Position numbers and translations under genes: made by a program. Below, piece by piece: positions 9,480 to 18,498 of a stretch of DNA of 64,000 nucleotides; the stretch's first letter is position 1, and each line of letters starts with the position of its first letter. The notes under the pieces were generated by a model. That model was not told the origin of the DNA and did no database searches. It worked only from the letters and a program-made list of their open reading frames with translations. Origin of the DNA: Olleya sp. YS (GTDB lineage Bacteria; Bacteroidota; Bacteroidia; Flavobacteriales; Flavobacteriaceae); NCBI RefSeq assembly GCF_029760915.1, contig NZ_CP121685.1:248001-312000 (forward strand), given 5' to 3'.

Positions 9480-9558
9480 GTGCAAGATTGTAATCCCATT
9501 CAACAAAACACGACTTATATCATATAAATATGTTATATTAATTTCTTTAATACACGCT

Positions 9559-10743
9559 ATGATTATGATAACTGTAAGACCTTTTAAACTTTGCACAACA
9601 CTTTTGTTGTTGGGCTTGTTTTTGGGTGTGCAGTCGTTTATCCTTGCCCAACAATCCTCAACATTTAAAACTACTACAAAAGATAGTTTAAAGACCAAAA
9701 AACTAAAAGCAATTGCTTTAGATGGTATTGATGGTCCTTATATAATTAATGACAAACTCTACAGAGTGACTGCGACTAACCAAGTAGTTACTTCTGTTAT
9801 TGACAAAGATTCTATTTTAGTTCAAGTAAACAACAAAGATAAAGATGCATTTTATGTGTCGTTACAGTCCGATTATACGTACCCAGAAACCAATTATACC
9901 CAACCTGACAACATGGTGGTTATCTCAGATATTGAAGGTAACTTTAATGCGTTTTCTAGCTTTTTAATAGCTAACAATATTATAGATAATAATTACAATT
10001 GGAGTTATGGTAATGGACAACTGGTTTTGGTTGGCGACTTTGTAGATAGAGGCAAAAACGTGACACAAGTCCTGTGGTTAATCTATAAATTAGACTATCA
10101 AGCTAGACAGCATAATGGACAACTTCATTTTATATTAGGTAATCATGAAATCTTAAACTTTTATGGCAACTACAAATACAATCATGGTAAATACATAAAA
10201 GTCGCCCAAGAGATTAGCCAAATAAAAAACAAAAAAGAGGCTGTTAAATACCTCTATTCTGAAGCTTCAGAATTAGGTAAATGGTTAGCCTCAAAAAACG
10301 TGATTGAAAAAATTGGGAACTATATTTTTGTACATGGTGGATTAAGTCCAGAGTTATTAGACTATCAATTAAGCTTGGAAGATATTAATAAATTATCGCG
10401 TTTAAGATATCATGACAAAAAGTATCCAAAAGACAAGACCCTAAACTTTTTATATGGTCCTAAAGGTCCGTTTTGGTACAGAGGTTTGGTGGTAGAACGA
10501 TCTAAATATAACAAGATAACAAGTCAAGACCTTGATGCTATTTTAAACTACTATGAAGCTACAAAAATAGTGATTGGTCACACACCTGTTACAGATGTTT
10601 CAACCGATTTTGAAGGTAAAATTATTAGAACAGACGTGTTACATGACACAGTTAAGTTTACCAATAAAACCAAAGGATTATTGATAGAAAATAACCAAGA
10701 ATTTGTTATTGATGCGATAGCAACAAAAATGGTGTTACAGTAG
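9559..10743 (+). CDS. exported metallophosphoesterase (PPP family)
   Basis: A phosphatase of the calcineurin-like PPP superfamily. All metal-site motifs are present in order: SDIEGNF, GDFVDRG, GNHE, VHGG and GHTPV, so a two-metal active site is expected. Residues 1-26 or so form a Sec signal peptide ending at ILAQQ, so the enzyme should act outside the cytoplasm. ATG at 9559 (or 9565) is chosen because earlier in-frame TTG would add a long polar stretch that spoils the signal peptide. The overall layout resembles Shewanella-like serine/threonine phosphatases. The natural substrate is unknown. It converges with the CotH-like gene, with three bases between the two stops. Confidence 0.85.
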   Translation: MIMITVRPFKLCTTLLLLGLFLGVQSFILAQQSSTFKTTTKDSLKTKKLKAIALDGIDGPYIINDKLYRVTATNQVVTSVIDKDSILVQVNNKDKDAFYVSLQSDYTYPETNYTQPDNMVVISDIEGNFNAFSSFLIANNIIDNNYNWSYGNGQLVLVGDFVDRGKNVTQVLWLIYKLDYQARQHNGQLHFILGNHEILNFYGNYKYNHGKYIKVAQEISQIKNKKEAVKYLYSEASELGKWLASKNVIEKIGNYIFVHGGLSPELLDYQLSLEDINKLSRLRYHDKKYPKDKTLNFLYGPKGPFWYRGLVVERSKYNKITSQDLDAILNYYEATKIVIGHTPVTDVSTDFEGKIIRTDVLHDTVKFTNKTKGLLIENNQEFVIDAIATKMVLQ

Positions 10744-10746
10744 TTA

Positions 10747-12186
10747 TTATAACGAATTAAAATAAGTATCTAAATGACTCATACGTTTATTAACCCAAGT
10801 GGTTAAGTAGGTGTAATGGTCTTGATTAGAGGTGTCGTTTAGCTTATTGATCCAGACTAATTGTTCGCGTTTATAGATGTTTTCTGTGGTAAATCTGTTG
10901 TAAATGGTTTCAATTTTAGACAACAAATTGTCATTACTAAACTGATTAGCTCTTAAAGCGGTCCATCTTTCTTTAAGCTTTTGGTTATAATTATTAGGGT
11001 TTAATTGTATTAATCTATTAAACAAGCCATTTCCTAAAATATCGTTGGTGTAATTTTCGCGTTTTCCATCCTGAATAATACCCATAACACCATCTAAATC
11101 CCAAGCCACAAAAAAATACGGTTCGCCAGTAGTGTACTTTCCTAAATAATAGTTTTTACCCAAATTATCGGTAGCTCTCACCACATTTATAAAAAGGTAA
11201 TAATCAATAACATTATCTATTTGCACATGCTTGTCTATGTTATTAATGAAGTCGTTATCAGATCCATTAACCACTAGATTAACAAAGTCTGAAAGGTTTT
11301 TCCAATCAGCTTCATAATCTATTAAAGGGTATTCTACCCTAAAACCAGCCCAATGCGGAAACAGGTTATTATACTTGGGTGCTTTAGTAAAATCTGGTCC
11401 ACCATCGTAAGAATTAGCTTTATACAATTCTCCATAAATCGTTTTTTTGTCGTGTTTTTTAAGCTTCAATTGCTTTCTATCTACAGATTCTGAAAACTGA
11501 TACAATCCATAATACTGGTTATTTTTAAAGACCTCAACATACTTGACCTCAAATCCACTTTTGGCTTTAGGTTCTTTATCTGCGTAATAAGGCTTATGGA
11601 CTTTGGTCCATAATTTTGTAGAGATATGAGAGCGCAAACGTAAAGGCTCGTTAAACATACCATCCAAAATCCAATCGTCGTCAGATCGCATCCCTTTAAA
11701 TTTTAGGTCTTTGCTATCTTTGGTAATACTATCTGTCCAAAACTCGATATCATAAGACTTTTTAGGAAAGGTTAGCGATAAATTTCCTCTGTGTCTCACT
11801 CCCATTAAACTTTTTTTGTATTCACCCTTATTGTAATAGGTAAAATATCCAGGAATTTTAGAAAATCGGTCTATTTTAGAGGTATCGATTGTAATATGAA
11901 TTAGTGGCAATTTTGTGATAAACAAGGTATAACTGTTTCCATTTGACACTTTATATTGATTGGTATAAGATAAGTTTGAAGAAGCGTCTTCAAGTGTATA
12001 AATCTTGTCAAATTTTAAACTGGTTATTGTTTTATGTGAAGAAACAATAGAATCTAAATTAGAAGTGTGCCAAACAATAATTTTATTGTTATCATCCACA
12101 CCAAAACTACCTTCTTCAGCAACAATATCTTGAGCATAAGTATGAACAAAGCAAATTAAAAGTAGTACCTGAATTATATGTTTCAT
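10747..12186 (-). CDS. exported CotH-like protein
   Basis: A secreted member of the CotH family, whose studied members are atypical protein kinases. A signal peptide (first 18 residues, ending HTYAQ) precedes an N-terminal region of about 110 residues. The CotH core follows: MGVRHRGNLSLTFPKKSYDI, MRSDDDWILDGMF, LYQFSESVDR and the acidic FVAWDLDGVMG motif that would hold the metal. Length is 479 residues. In Bacteroidota such proteins are often found among surface or cellulosome-like proteins. Its substrate is unknown. It is transcribed alone, away from parA. Confidence 0.82.
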   Translation of the reverse strand: MKHIIQVLLLICFVHTYAQDIVAEEGSFGVDDNNKIIVWHTSNLDSIVSSHKTITSLKFDKIYTLEDASSNLSYTNQYKVSNGNSYTLFITKLPLIHITIDTSKIDRFSKIPGYFTYYNKGEYKKSLMGVRHRGNLSLTFPKKSYDIEFWTDSITKDSKDLKFKGMRSDDDWILDGMFNEPLRLRSHISTKLWTKVHKPYYADKEPKAKSGFEVKYVEVFKNNQYYGLYQFSESVDRKQLKLKKHDKKTIYGELYKANSYDGGPDFTKAPKYNNLFPHWAGFRVEYPLIDYEADWKNLSDFVNLVVNGSDNDFINNIDKHVQIDNVIDYYLFINVVRATDNLGKNYYLGKYTTGEPYFFVAWDLDGVMGIIQDGKRENYTNDILGNGLFNRLIQLNPNNYNQKLKERWTALRANQFSNDNLLSKIETIYNRFTTENIYKREQLVWINKLNDTSNQDHYTYLTTWVNKRMSHLDTYFNSL

Positions 12187-12351
12187 TTAGTAGTATATGT
12201 AGATTCTTTTGGTAAAATAATGAATATATTTTGTATTCTGTTGTAGATGTTAAATTTTACTAATTTTAAGATTAAAGAACTGTTAACAACTAAGGTTTTT
12301 ATTCCTCATAAATAATTGTATTTTTACGCTTAATAAAACCAAATCAAATTA

Positions 12352-13116
12352 ATGGGTAAAATCATTGCAATTGCCAATCAAAAAGGTGGTGTAGGAAAAA
12401 CAACAACCTCAGTAAACTTAGCTGCTTCACTGGGTGTTTTAGAGAAAAAAGTGTTGCTAATTGATGCAGACCCACAAGCCAATGCAACGTCTGGTTTAGG
12501 CATAGATGTCGAGTCGGTAGACATAGGTACCTATCAATTATTAGAGCACACCAATAGTGCTAAACAAGCCATAGTTAAAACCGAAACACCAAACCTAGAT
12601 ATTATTCCTGCTCATATAGATTTGGTAGCTATAGAAATAGAATTGGTAGATAAAGATGAGCGAGAATATATGCTTAAAAAAGCATTACAAGACATAAAAA
12701 ACGATTACGATTTTATATTAATAGATTGTGCACCATCCTTAGGATTGTTAACGCTTAATGCCTTAACTGCTGCAGATGCAGTCATCATTCCAATCCAATG
12801 CGAATATTTTGCATTAGAAGGCTTAGGCAAATTATTAAACACCGTAAAAAGTGTACAAAAGGTTCATAATCCTGAATTAGATATTGAAGGCTTATTACTA
12901 ACCATGTACGATTCGCGTTTACGCTTATCTAACCAAGTGGTAGAAGAAGTACAAAAGCATTTTAACGATATGGTTTTTAAAACCATTATACAACGTAACG
13001 TTAAACTAAGTGAAGCACCAAGTTATGGCGAAAGCATTATAAATTATGATGCCTCTAGTAAAGGTGCTAGTAATTACTTAAGTTTAGCTAAAGAAATTAT
13101 TACAAAAAACTCCTAA
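12352..13116 (+). CDS. parA: chromosome partitioning ATPase ParA
   Basis: Deviant Walker A ATPase that, with ParB, segregates the chromosome origin. The motif KGGVGKTTT is at residues 10-18, the Walker B-like DFILIDCAPS near 120, and the signature DADPQANATSGLG near 40. At 254 residues it is the short chromosomal (Soj) type. parB starts four bases after its stop. The gene heads a plus-strand operon parA, parB, DUF5683, dapB, lepB. A partitioning pair here suggests the replication origin could be not far away, but no parS site was identified by eye. Confidence 0.95.
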   Translation: MGKIIAIANQKGGVGKTTTSVNLAASLGVLEKKVLLIDADPQANATSGLGIDVESVDIGTYQLLEHTNSAKQAIVKTETPNLDIIPAHIDLVAIEIELVDKDEREYMLKKALQDIKNDYDFILIDCAPSLGLLTLNALTAADAVIIPIQCEYFALEGLGKLLNTVKSVQKVHNPELDIEGLLLTMYDSRLRLSNQVVEEVQKHFNDMVFKTIIQRNVKLSEAPSYGESIINYDASSKGASNYLSLAKEIITKNS

Positions 13117-13119
13117 ATT

Positions 13120-14028
13120 ATGGCGAAAGCGACAAAGAAACAGGCTTTAGGACGTGGACTTTCAGCATTATTAAAAGATCCAGATAACGACATACAATCT
13201 GCAAAAGATAAAAACGCAGATAAAGTAATTGGTAACATTGTCGAATTAGATTTGAATTCGATAGAGATGAATCCGTTTCAACCACGTACCAATTTTAACG
13301 AAGAAACCCTTCGCGAATTGGCATCTTCTATAAAAGAATTAGGTGTTATTCAGCCTATAACAGTGCGTAAATTAGGGTTTGAAAAATATCAATTAGTCTC
13401 TGGTGAGCGTCGTTTTAGAGCCTCTAAATCAATTGGATTAGAAACCATTCCTGCATATATCAGGATTGCTAATGACCAAGAAAGCTTAGAGATGGCGTTA
13501 GTAGAAAATATACAACGTCAAGATTTAGATCCTATTGAAATTGCATTGTCATACCAACGTTTAATTGACGAAATCCAGTTAACTCAAGAGCAAATGAGCG
13601 AGCGTGTTGGTAAAAAACGTAGTACCATTGCTAACTATTTGCGTTTATTAAAGTTAGACCCAATTATACAAACAGGTATACGTGATGGATTTTTAACTAT
13701 GGGTCATGGTCGTGCGATTATTAATATTGAAAACCAAACCACTCAATTAGAGATTTACGAGAAAATTTTAAGCGAAAAACTATCTGTTAGAGCCACTGAA
13801 AATTTAGTACGTCACTACAACTCTACCAGTGAGGTAAAGGTACCAACTAAAAAAGAAACCGAAGAATTGCCAAAATATGTTAAAAAAGGCATCACTGCGT
13901 TTTCAGAATACTTTGGACATAAAATTGACGTTAAAGTATCCAGCAATGGTAAGGGAAAAATAACAATTCCGTTTCATTCTGAAGAAGATTTTAATCGAAT
14001 TAAAAAGCTAGTTCAAGGTGCTAAATAA
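13120..14028 (+). CDS. parB: chromosome partitioning protein ParB
   Basis: CTPase and DNA-binding clamp that loads at parS sites and spreads. The ParB/Srx core shows NPFQPRTNF near residue 50 and the CTP-binding GERRFRASK near 90. The helix-turn-helix domain follows (LTQEQMSERVGKKRSTIANY), then the HGRAI segment and a C-terminal dimerisation part. At 302 residues it is the usual length. It is coupled to parA and overlaps the next gene by 11 bases. Confidence 0.95.
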   Translation: MAKATKKQALGRGLSALLKDPDNDIQSAKDKNADKVIGNIVELDLNSIEMNPFQPRTNFNEETLRELASSIKELGVIQPITVRKLGFEKYQLVSGERRFRASKSIGLETIPAYIRIANDQESLEMALVENIQRQDLDPIEIALSYQRLIDEIQLTQEQMSERVGKKRSTIANYLRLLKLDPIIQTGIRDGFLTMGHGRAIINIENQTTQLEIYEKILSEKLSVRATENLVRHYNSTSEVKVPTKKETEELPKYVKKGITAFSEYFGHKIDVKVSSNGKGKITIPFHSEEDFNRIKKLVQGAK

Positions 14029-14665
14029 AGCCTCCATTTTTACTTTAATATGTTGTTTATTAAGTGCATTTAGTATCGCTCAAGACACAGAACCTGTAAA
14101 AGACACTGATACTACAGAGCAAATACAAGAGATTCCTAAAGTTTTAAAACAGAGACAACAAAAGATTAGTGACAAACCAGTCGTTATCGACTCAACTGTT
14201 TTAAAACCAACTAGAGCATACGACCCTTTGTCGCCTTCTCGCGCTGCATTTTATTCTGCCATATTACCAGGTTTAGGACAAGCCTACAATAAAAAGTATT
14301 GGAAAATACCTATAGTTTACGCAGCATTAGGAACAGGAATTTATTTTTATATTGATAACAATAAAGAATATAATCGTGCTAGAGATGCTTACAAAAGACG
14401 TTTAGCAGGTTTTAGTGATGACGAGTTTCAAGGTAGGTTAACTGACGATGGTTTAATTGAAGCGCAAAAAACCTTGAGACGAAACAAAGAGCTATCTTTA
14501 CTAATTACTGTTGGTATCTATGCACTAAATATAATAGATGCTAATGTCGATGCACATTTACTTCAATATAACATTAGCAACGATTTAAGTTTAAAACCAC
14601 ATTATAAAATAGAAGAATTTGATAATTTAGGTCGTGTGGGTTTAACTTTAAATTTTCAGTTTTAA
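14018..14665 (+). CDS. DUF5683 family exported/membrane protein
   Basis: A conserved Bacteroidota protein of unknown function, found between parB and dapB. The chosen GTG start at 14018 gives a good signal peptide (IFTLICCLLSAFSIAQD). The middle carries the family hallmark ALGLGQ-like segment FYSAILPGLGQAYNKKYWK, followed by a hydrophobic helix (IPIVYAALGTGIYFYI), and later a second hydrophobic stretch (LSLLITVGIYALNIIDANVD). This suggests a protein held in a membrane by one or two helices. No enzyme motif is seen. Confidence 0.8.
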   Translation: MLNKASIFTLICCLLSAFSIAQDTEPVKDTDTTEQIQEIPKVLKQRQQKISDKPVVIDSTVLKPTRAYDPLSPSRAAFYSAILPGLGQAYNKKYWKIPIVYAALGTGIYFYIDNNKEYNRARDAYKRRLAGFSDDEFQGRLTDDGLIEAQKTLRRNKELSLLITVGIYALNIIDANVDAHLLQYNISNDLSLKPHYKIEEFDNLGRVGLTLNFQF

Positions 14666-14675
14666 TAATAGATTT

Positions 14676-15377
14676 ATGAAAATCGCTTTACTAGGCTATG
14701 GTAAAATGGGAAAAGCAATAGAAGCTATTGCTATACAACGTGGTCATAATATCGTCATAAAAACCTCAGAGCAATCTGGTTATGACATTACTGATGCAGA
14801 CGTAGCTATAGACTTTAGCGTCCCTTCTGCAGCATTCAATAATATTTCAAACTGTCTTAATAATAAAGTTCCCGTCATTTCTGGAACTACGGGTTGGTTA
14901 GAACGATACAACGACGTAGTTTCGCTTTGCGAAAAACAAAAAGGAGCTTTTATATATGCGTCTAATTTTAGCTTAGGTGTAAATATCTTTTTTGAGCTAA
15001 ATAAAGTATTAGCTAAAATGATGGCAAAAGTTGACGATTACAACGTTGACATTGAAGAAATCCATCACACGCAAAAACTTGACGCACCTAGTGGTACTGC
15101 AATAACTTTGGCTGAAGGCATTATTAGTAACAACCAAGCCTATAAAGCTTGGAAGTTGGATAAGAGTGAAGACAAGACTGTACCAATAACCGCTAAACGT
15201 ATTCCAGAAGTACCAGGAACGCATACTATTACCTATAACAGTACTATAGAAACTATTAAAATAGAACATAAAGCACACAGCAGACAAGGTTTTGCTTTAG
15301 GAGCTGTTATTGCTGCAGAATGGTTAGTAGGTAAAACTGGGATATTCTCTATGAAAGATGTGTTAAATATTGGGTAA
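14676..15377 (+). CDS. dapB: 4-hydroxy-tetrahydrodipicolinate reductase
   Basis: NAD(P)H-dependent step of the diaminopimelate/lysine pathway, feeding peptidoglycan and lysine synthesis. The nucleotide-binding motif GYGKMGKAIE is at residues 7-16. The catalytic signature EIHHTQKLDAPSGTA lies near residue 130, containing the His pair and Lys. At 233 residues it is slightly shorter than the E. coli enzyme (273), as in other Bacteroidota. Eleven bases follow the DUF5683 gene and about 60 precede lepB. Confidence 0.95.
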   Translation: MKIALLGYGKMGKAIEAIAIQRGHNIVIKTSEQSGYDITDADVAIDFSVPSAAFNNISNCLNNKVPVISGTTGWLERYNDVVSLCEKQKGAFIYASNFSLGVNIFFELNKVLAKMMAKVDDYNVDIEEIHHTQKLDAPSGTAITLAEGIISNNQAYKAWKLDKSEDKTVPITAKRIPEVPGTHTITYNSTIETIKIEHKAHSRQGFALGAVIAAEWLVGKTGIFSMKDVLNIG

Positions 15378-15438
15378 CCTAAAAAAAAATGTTAACATTT
15401 GTACATATCAAAATAAACTACCTCATTAAAAATATATT

Positions 15439-17127
15439 ATGAACGGAACAAATTGGATTATCTTTTTCTTTGTTATTCAGTTTTTACACGGATTAGCAAC
15501 TTGGAAATTGTATGTAAAAGCAGGCAGAAAAGCTTGGGAAGCGTTTGTACCAGTTTATAACGCTGTTATATTAATGAAAATTATTAACAGACCTTGGTGG
15601 TGGACTATTCTTCTATTTTTACCTATTGTAAACCTAATTTTATTTCCTGTGATTTGGGTAGAAATAGCTAGAAGTTTTGGCAAAAACTCTGCTACAGACA
15701 CCTTTTTAGCTATTTTCACATTAGGGTTTTACAGTTTCTATTTAAATTATGTCGCTAAAGATATTCAGCATATCAAAGACAGAGATTTACATCCAAGAAC
15801 AGAATTAGGAGATTGGGTAAGTTCTATCTTATTTGCAGTTATTGCTGCTACTATAGTGCATACGTATATTATTCAACCCTTTGTTATACCAACATCTTCT
15901 CTAGAAAAAACCTTGTTAATTGGTGATTTTTTATTGGTTAGTAAAGTGCATTACGGTCCACGTACACCAGGAACAACGGTAGCGGTACCAATGATTCATG
16001 ATGCTATTCCTGGTACAACAACACCATCTTATCTTAAAAAACCGCAATTACCAATGTTTAGATTGCCAGCATTTGAGACCATAAAAAACAATGATATTGT
16101 GGTTTTCAATTGGCCTGTAGATACTTTGGTGGATATTAATAATCCTTATGGAGAAGTGCGTTACAAGCCTGTTGACAAAAAAACAAATTACGTTAAACGT
16201 TGTGTTGGTATACCTGGTGACACACTTACGGTTAAAGATGGTTATGTGTACATTAATGGTAAGAAAAACGAATTACCAGATCGTGCAAAGCTTCAGTATT
16301 TTTATTTAGTTGAAACTAAAAACCCACTATCTCAGAGCTTTATAAATCAATATAAGTTAACAGAATGGGGACAAGTAAAAAGCATTAGCACCAAGCAATG
16401 GAATAATGAAAAAGTACAAAATGTAATTAGAACTAATAATATTGCATTAGATGTTGTAAAACAAGATTCTATTAAAACTATTGTATTGGGTAATGTCGAT
16501 GAAAAACTGATGAAAATTATTGGTATGGATTACGACAGAAATGCGTTATATGCTAACCTAACCGATGAATTAGCTGAAACGATGCGTTCTGACCCATCAG
16601 TTACAAATGTCAAAAAAGATATTTCTTCAAGTAAAACCGAACAGTTATTTCCTAAATCTCCAGATTACACATGGAATAGAGACTTTTTTGGACCAATATA
16701 CATTCCAGAAGCTGGTCAAACGGTAAAATTAAATTTAGAAACTTTACCACTTTACAAGCGTATTATTACTGCTTATGAAGGTAATACACTAAAGGTTAAT
16801 GGTAATCAAATTATCATAAATGGTAACGTAACAGACTCGTATACGTTTACACAAGATTACTATTGGATGATGGGAGACAACAGACACAACTCGCAAGACG
16901 CAAGAATGTGGGGTTTTGTACCATTTAATCACGTAGTAGGTAAACCTGTTTTTATTTGGATGAGTTGGGATACTAATGGTGAAGGTATCAACAAAATACG
17001 TTGGAATCGACTATTTACAACTGTTGGTGGTAGCGGTAAACCTGTTTCTTATTTAATACCATTTTTAGTAATATTGGGTGCCATTATTGCTTTTAATAAA
17101 TTTAGAAAACGTAAGAAAGCTGCTTAA
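15439..17127 (+). CDS. lepB: signal peptidase I with N-terminal membrane domain
   Basis: Cleaves Sec and Tat signal peptides at the inner membrane. The catalytic Ser lies in PTSSLEKTL near residue 154, the general-base Lys in NYVKRCVGIPGD near residue 253, and the final conserved box is GDNRHNSQDARMWGFVP near 480. The 562 residues exceed the roughly 320 of E. coli LepB for two reasons. An N-terminal part of about 125 residues contains several extra membrane segments (WKLYVKAGRKAWEAFVPVYN region). A 200-residue insertion separates the Lys box from the final box. A last transmembrane helix and basic tail (KFRKRKKAA) end the protein. Both additions look native rather than fused by error. Confidence 0.93.
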   Translation: MNGTNWIIFFFVIQFLHGLATWKLYVKAGRKAWEAFVPVYNAVILMKIINRPWWWTILLFLPIVNLILFPVIWVEIARSFGKNSATDTFLAIFTLGFYSFYLNYVAKDIQHIKDRDLHPRTELGDWVSSILFAVIAATIVHTYIIQPFVIPTSSLEKTLLIGDFLLVSKVHYGPRTPGTTVAVPMIHDAIPGTTTPSYLKKPQLPMFRLPAFETIKNNDIVVFNWPVDTLVDINNPYGEVRYKPVDKKTNYVKRCVGIPGDTLTVKDGYVYINGKKNELPDRAKLQYFYLVETKNPLSQSFINQYKLTEWGQVKSISTKQWNNEKVQNVIRTNNIALDVVKQDSIKTIVLGNVDEKLMKIIGMDYDRNALYANLTDELAETMRSDPSVTNVKKDISSSKTEQLFPKSPDYTWNRDFFGPIYIPEAGQTVKLNLETLPLYKRIITAYEGNTLKVNGNQIIINGNVTDSYTFTQDYYWMMGDNRHNSQDARMWGFVPFNHVVGKPVFIWMSWDTNGEGINKIRWNRLFTTVGGSGKPVSYLIPFLVILGAIIAFNKFRKRKKAA

Positions 17128-17189
17128 GGGTTGATATGTATTTTGGTGATTTGGTTATTTGTTGATTTACTAAAACTTAAAAAAACAAC

Positions 17190-17552
17190 ATGTATACTTA
17201 TAGCTTCGAAAAATTGGAAGTTTGGATTGAGTTTAAAGAACTTTCAAAATCAATTTATGCATTAACTAAAAAATTTCCGTCTGATGAAAAATTTGGATTA
17301 ATTTCTCAATTAAGAAGAGCAAGTGTTTCTATTTGTTCTAATATAGCTGAGGGTTCAGCTAGAAAAACAAATAAAGACAAAGCACATTTTACAACTATGG
17401 CTTTTAGCTCTGCAGTGGAAGTTTTGAATCAGATTATAATTTCCTATGAGTTAAATTATATTAACTCTGAAAAATATTTTGCGCTAAGAAAATCTATAGA
17501 AAGTATAACAAATAAACTTAATGCGTTAAGAGCTTACCAAATCAACAAATAA
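17190..17552 (+). CDS. four-helix-bundle protein (S23/IVP family)
   Basis: A 120-residue all-helical protein of the 23S rRNA intervening-sequence (S23) family. Hallmarks are the start YSFEKLEVWIEFKELSKSIY, the stretch LISQLRRASVSICSNIAEGS and a helical end. Family members are common as free-standing genes in Bacteroidota, not only inside rRNA, and their function is not known. It sits between lepB and the wbqC-like gene with no partner of obvious relevance, so it is likely a scattered single-gene insertion. Confidence 0.85.
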   Translation: MYTYSFEKLEVWIEFKELSKSIYALTKKFPSDEKFGLISQLRRASVSICSNIAEGSARKTNKDKAHFTTMAFSSAVEVLNQIIISYELNYINSEKYFALRKSIESITNKLNALRAYQINK

Positions 17553-17564
17553 ACGCATTATCAA

Positions 17565-18191
17565 ATGAAGAAGATTCTACTCCATCCAACATACTTCCCT
17601 AGTATCGCGCAATGTGTAGCAATTGCTAATGCTGAAGAGTTAATTTTTGAAATGCATGACAACTTCCAAAAGCAAACGTATAGAAACAGAGCGTATATTT
17701 ATGGTGCTAATGGAAAATTACAATTAAGTGTTCCAATAATACATAGTCATAAAGAGCGACAGTTATACAGAGATGTCAAAATTAGTGACGTAGATAAATG
17801 GCAGCTAATACACTTGAAAAGTTTTGAAGCTGCTTATAGAACATCTCCATATTTTGAATTTTATGAAGACGACTTCCAGCCTCTTTTTAAATTAAAGTCA
17901 GAATTTATTTTTGACCATAATTTAAAGTGCTTTGAAGTCATTTCTGAGTTTTTGCAGTTAGACTTAAGTCCCAAGTTTACAAATACATTTGAAAAGACAC
18001 CATTAGACTTAAAAGATTATAGATATTTAGCCAATGCTAGACAGGAAAAAAATATAGTTTTAGACCCATACACACAAGTGTTTAATGATAAGCATGGCTA
18101 TATTAATAATCTGAGTGTTTTAGATTTATTATTTAATGAAGGAACTAATGCTCTAACCTATTTAGAATCTCAAACCCTACCTGATGTATAG
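17565..18191 (+). CDS. WbqC-like family protein
   Basis: 208 residues matching the WbqC family. The family start is clear: ILLHPTYFPSIAQCVAIANA, followed by NFQKQTYRNRAYIYGANG and the SFEAAYRTSPYFEFYEDDF segment. Members are linked to polysaccharide or glycolipid synthesis clusters in some bacteria, but the reaction is not established. Here it lies 13 bp after the four-helix-bundle gene and overlaps the DUF6122 gene by eight bases, so it is in the tail of the lepB operon. Confidence 0.82.
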   Translation: MKKILLHPTYFPSIAQCVAIANAEELIFEMHDNFQKQTYRNRAYIYGANGKLQLSVPIIHSHKERQLYRDVKISDVDKWQLIHLKSFEAAYRTSPYFEFYEDDFQPLFKLKSEFIFDHNLKCFEVISEFLQLDLSPKFTNTFEKTPLDLKDYRYLANARQEKNIVLDPYTQVFNDKHGYINNLSVLDLLFNEGTNALTYLESQTLPDV

Positions 18192-18498
18192 ACCATTAAT
18201 ACATTACGGAATTCACTTTGGGTTACCGCTTGTAATTGCGCTGCTATTTTTTAAAAAACAGTGGAAAAAAGCGACTTTAATAATGCTTTTGGGTATAATC
18301 ATTGATGTAGACCATTTACTAGCCACACCAGTATTTGCTCCAAACAGATGCAGTATCAACTTCCACCCTTTACATACTTATTATGCTTTAGCAGTTTACC
18401 TAGTATTGCTTATTCCAAACAAAACCAGACTTATTGGACTAGGATTAGTTATACACATTATTGCAGACATCACTGACTGTTATTTAATGAGTCATTAA
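18184..18498 (+). CDS. DUF6122 family membrane protein
   Basis: A 104-residue polytopic membrane protein. Hydrophobic segments run through most of it; the conserved pieces are HYGIHFGLPLVIALLFF, LLGIIIDVDHLLATPVF and a His-rich end (VIHIIADITDCYLMSH). The DVDH and HxxAD patterns recall metal-binding membrane enzymes such as the YdjM/DUF457 group, an inference only. Its end overlaps the converging nuclease gene by four bases. Confidence 0.72.
   Translation: MYRPLIHYGIHFGLPLVIALLFFKKQWKKATLIMLLGIIIDVDHLLATPVFAPNRCSINFHPLHTYYALAVYLVLLIPNKTRLIGLGLVIHIIADITDCYLMSH

Noticed and set aside
9478-9558. A longer start for the metallophosphoesterase
   Set aside because: It would begin with TTG inside the preceding terminator and put a polar stretch ahead of the signal peptide.
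12050-12075. A GTGCCAAA that resembles part of a sigma-54 box on the minus strand
   Set aside because: The -12 TTG is missing at the right distance and it lies inside the CotH-like gene.
17190-17552. An rRNA intervening sequence because of the S23-type gene
   Set aside because: No rRNA sequence is present nearby; these genes also occur alone.
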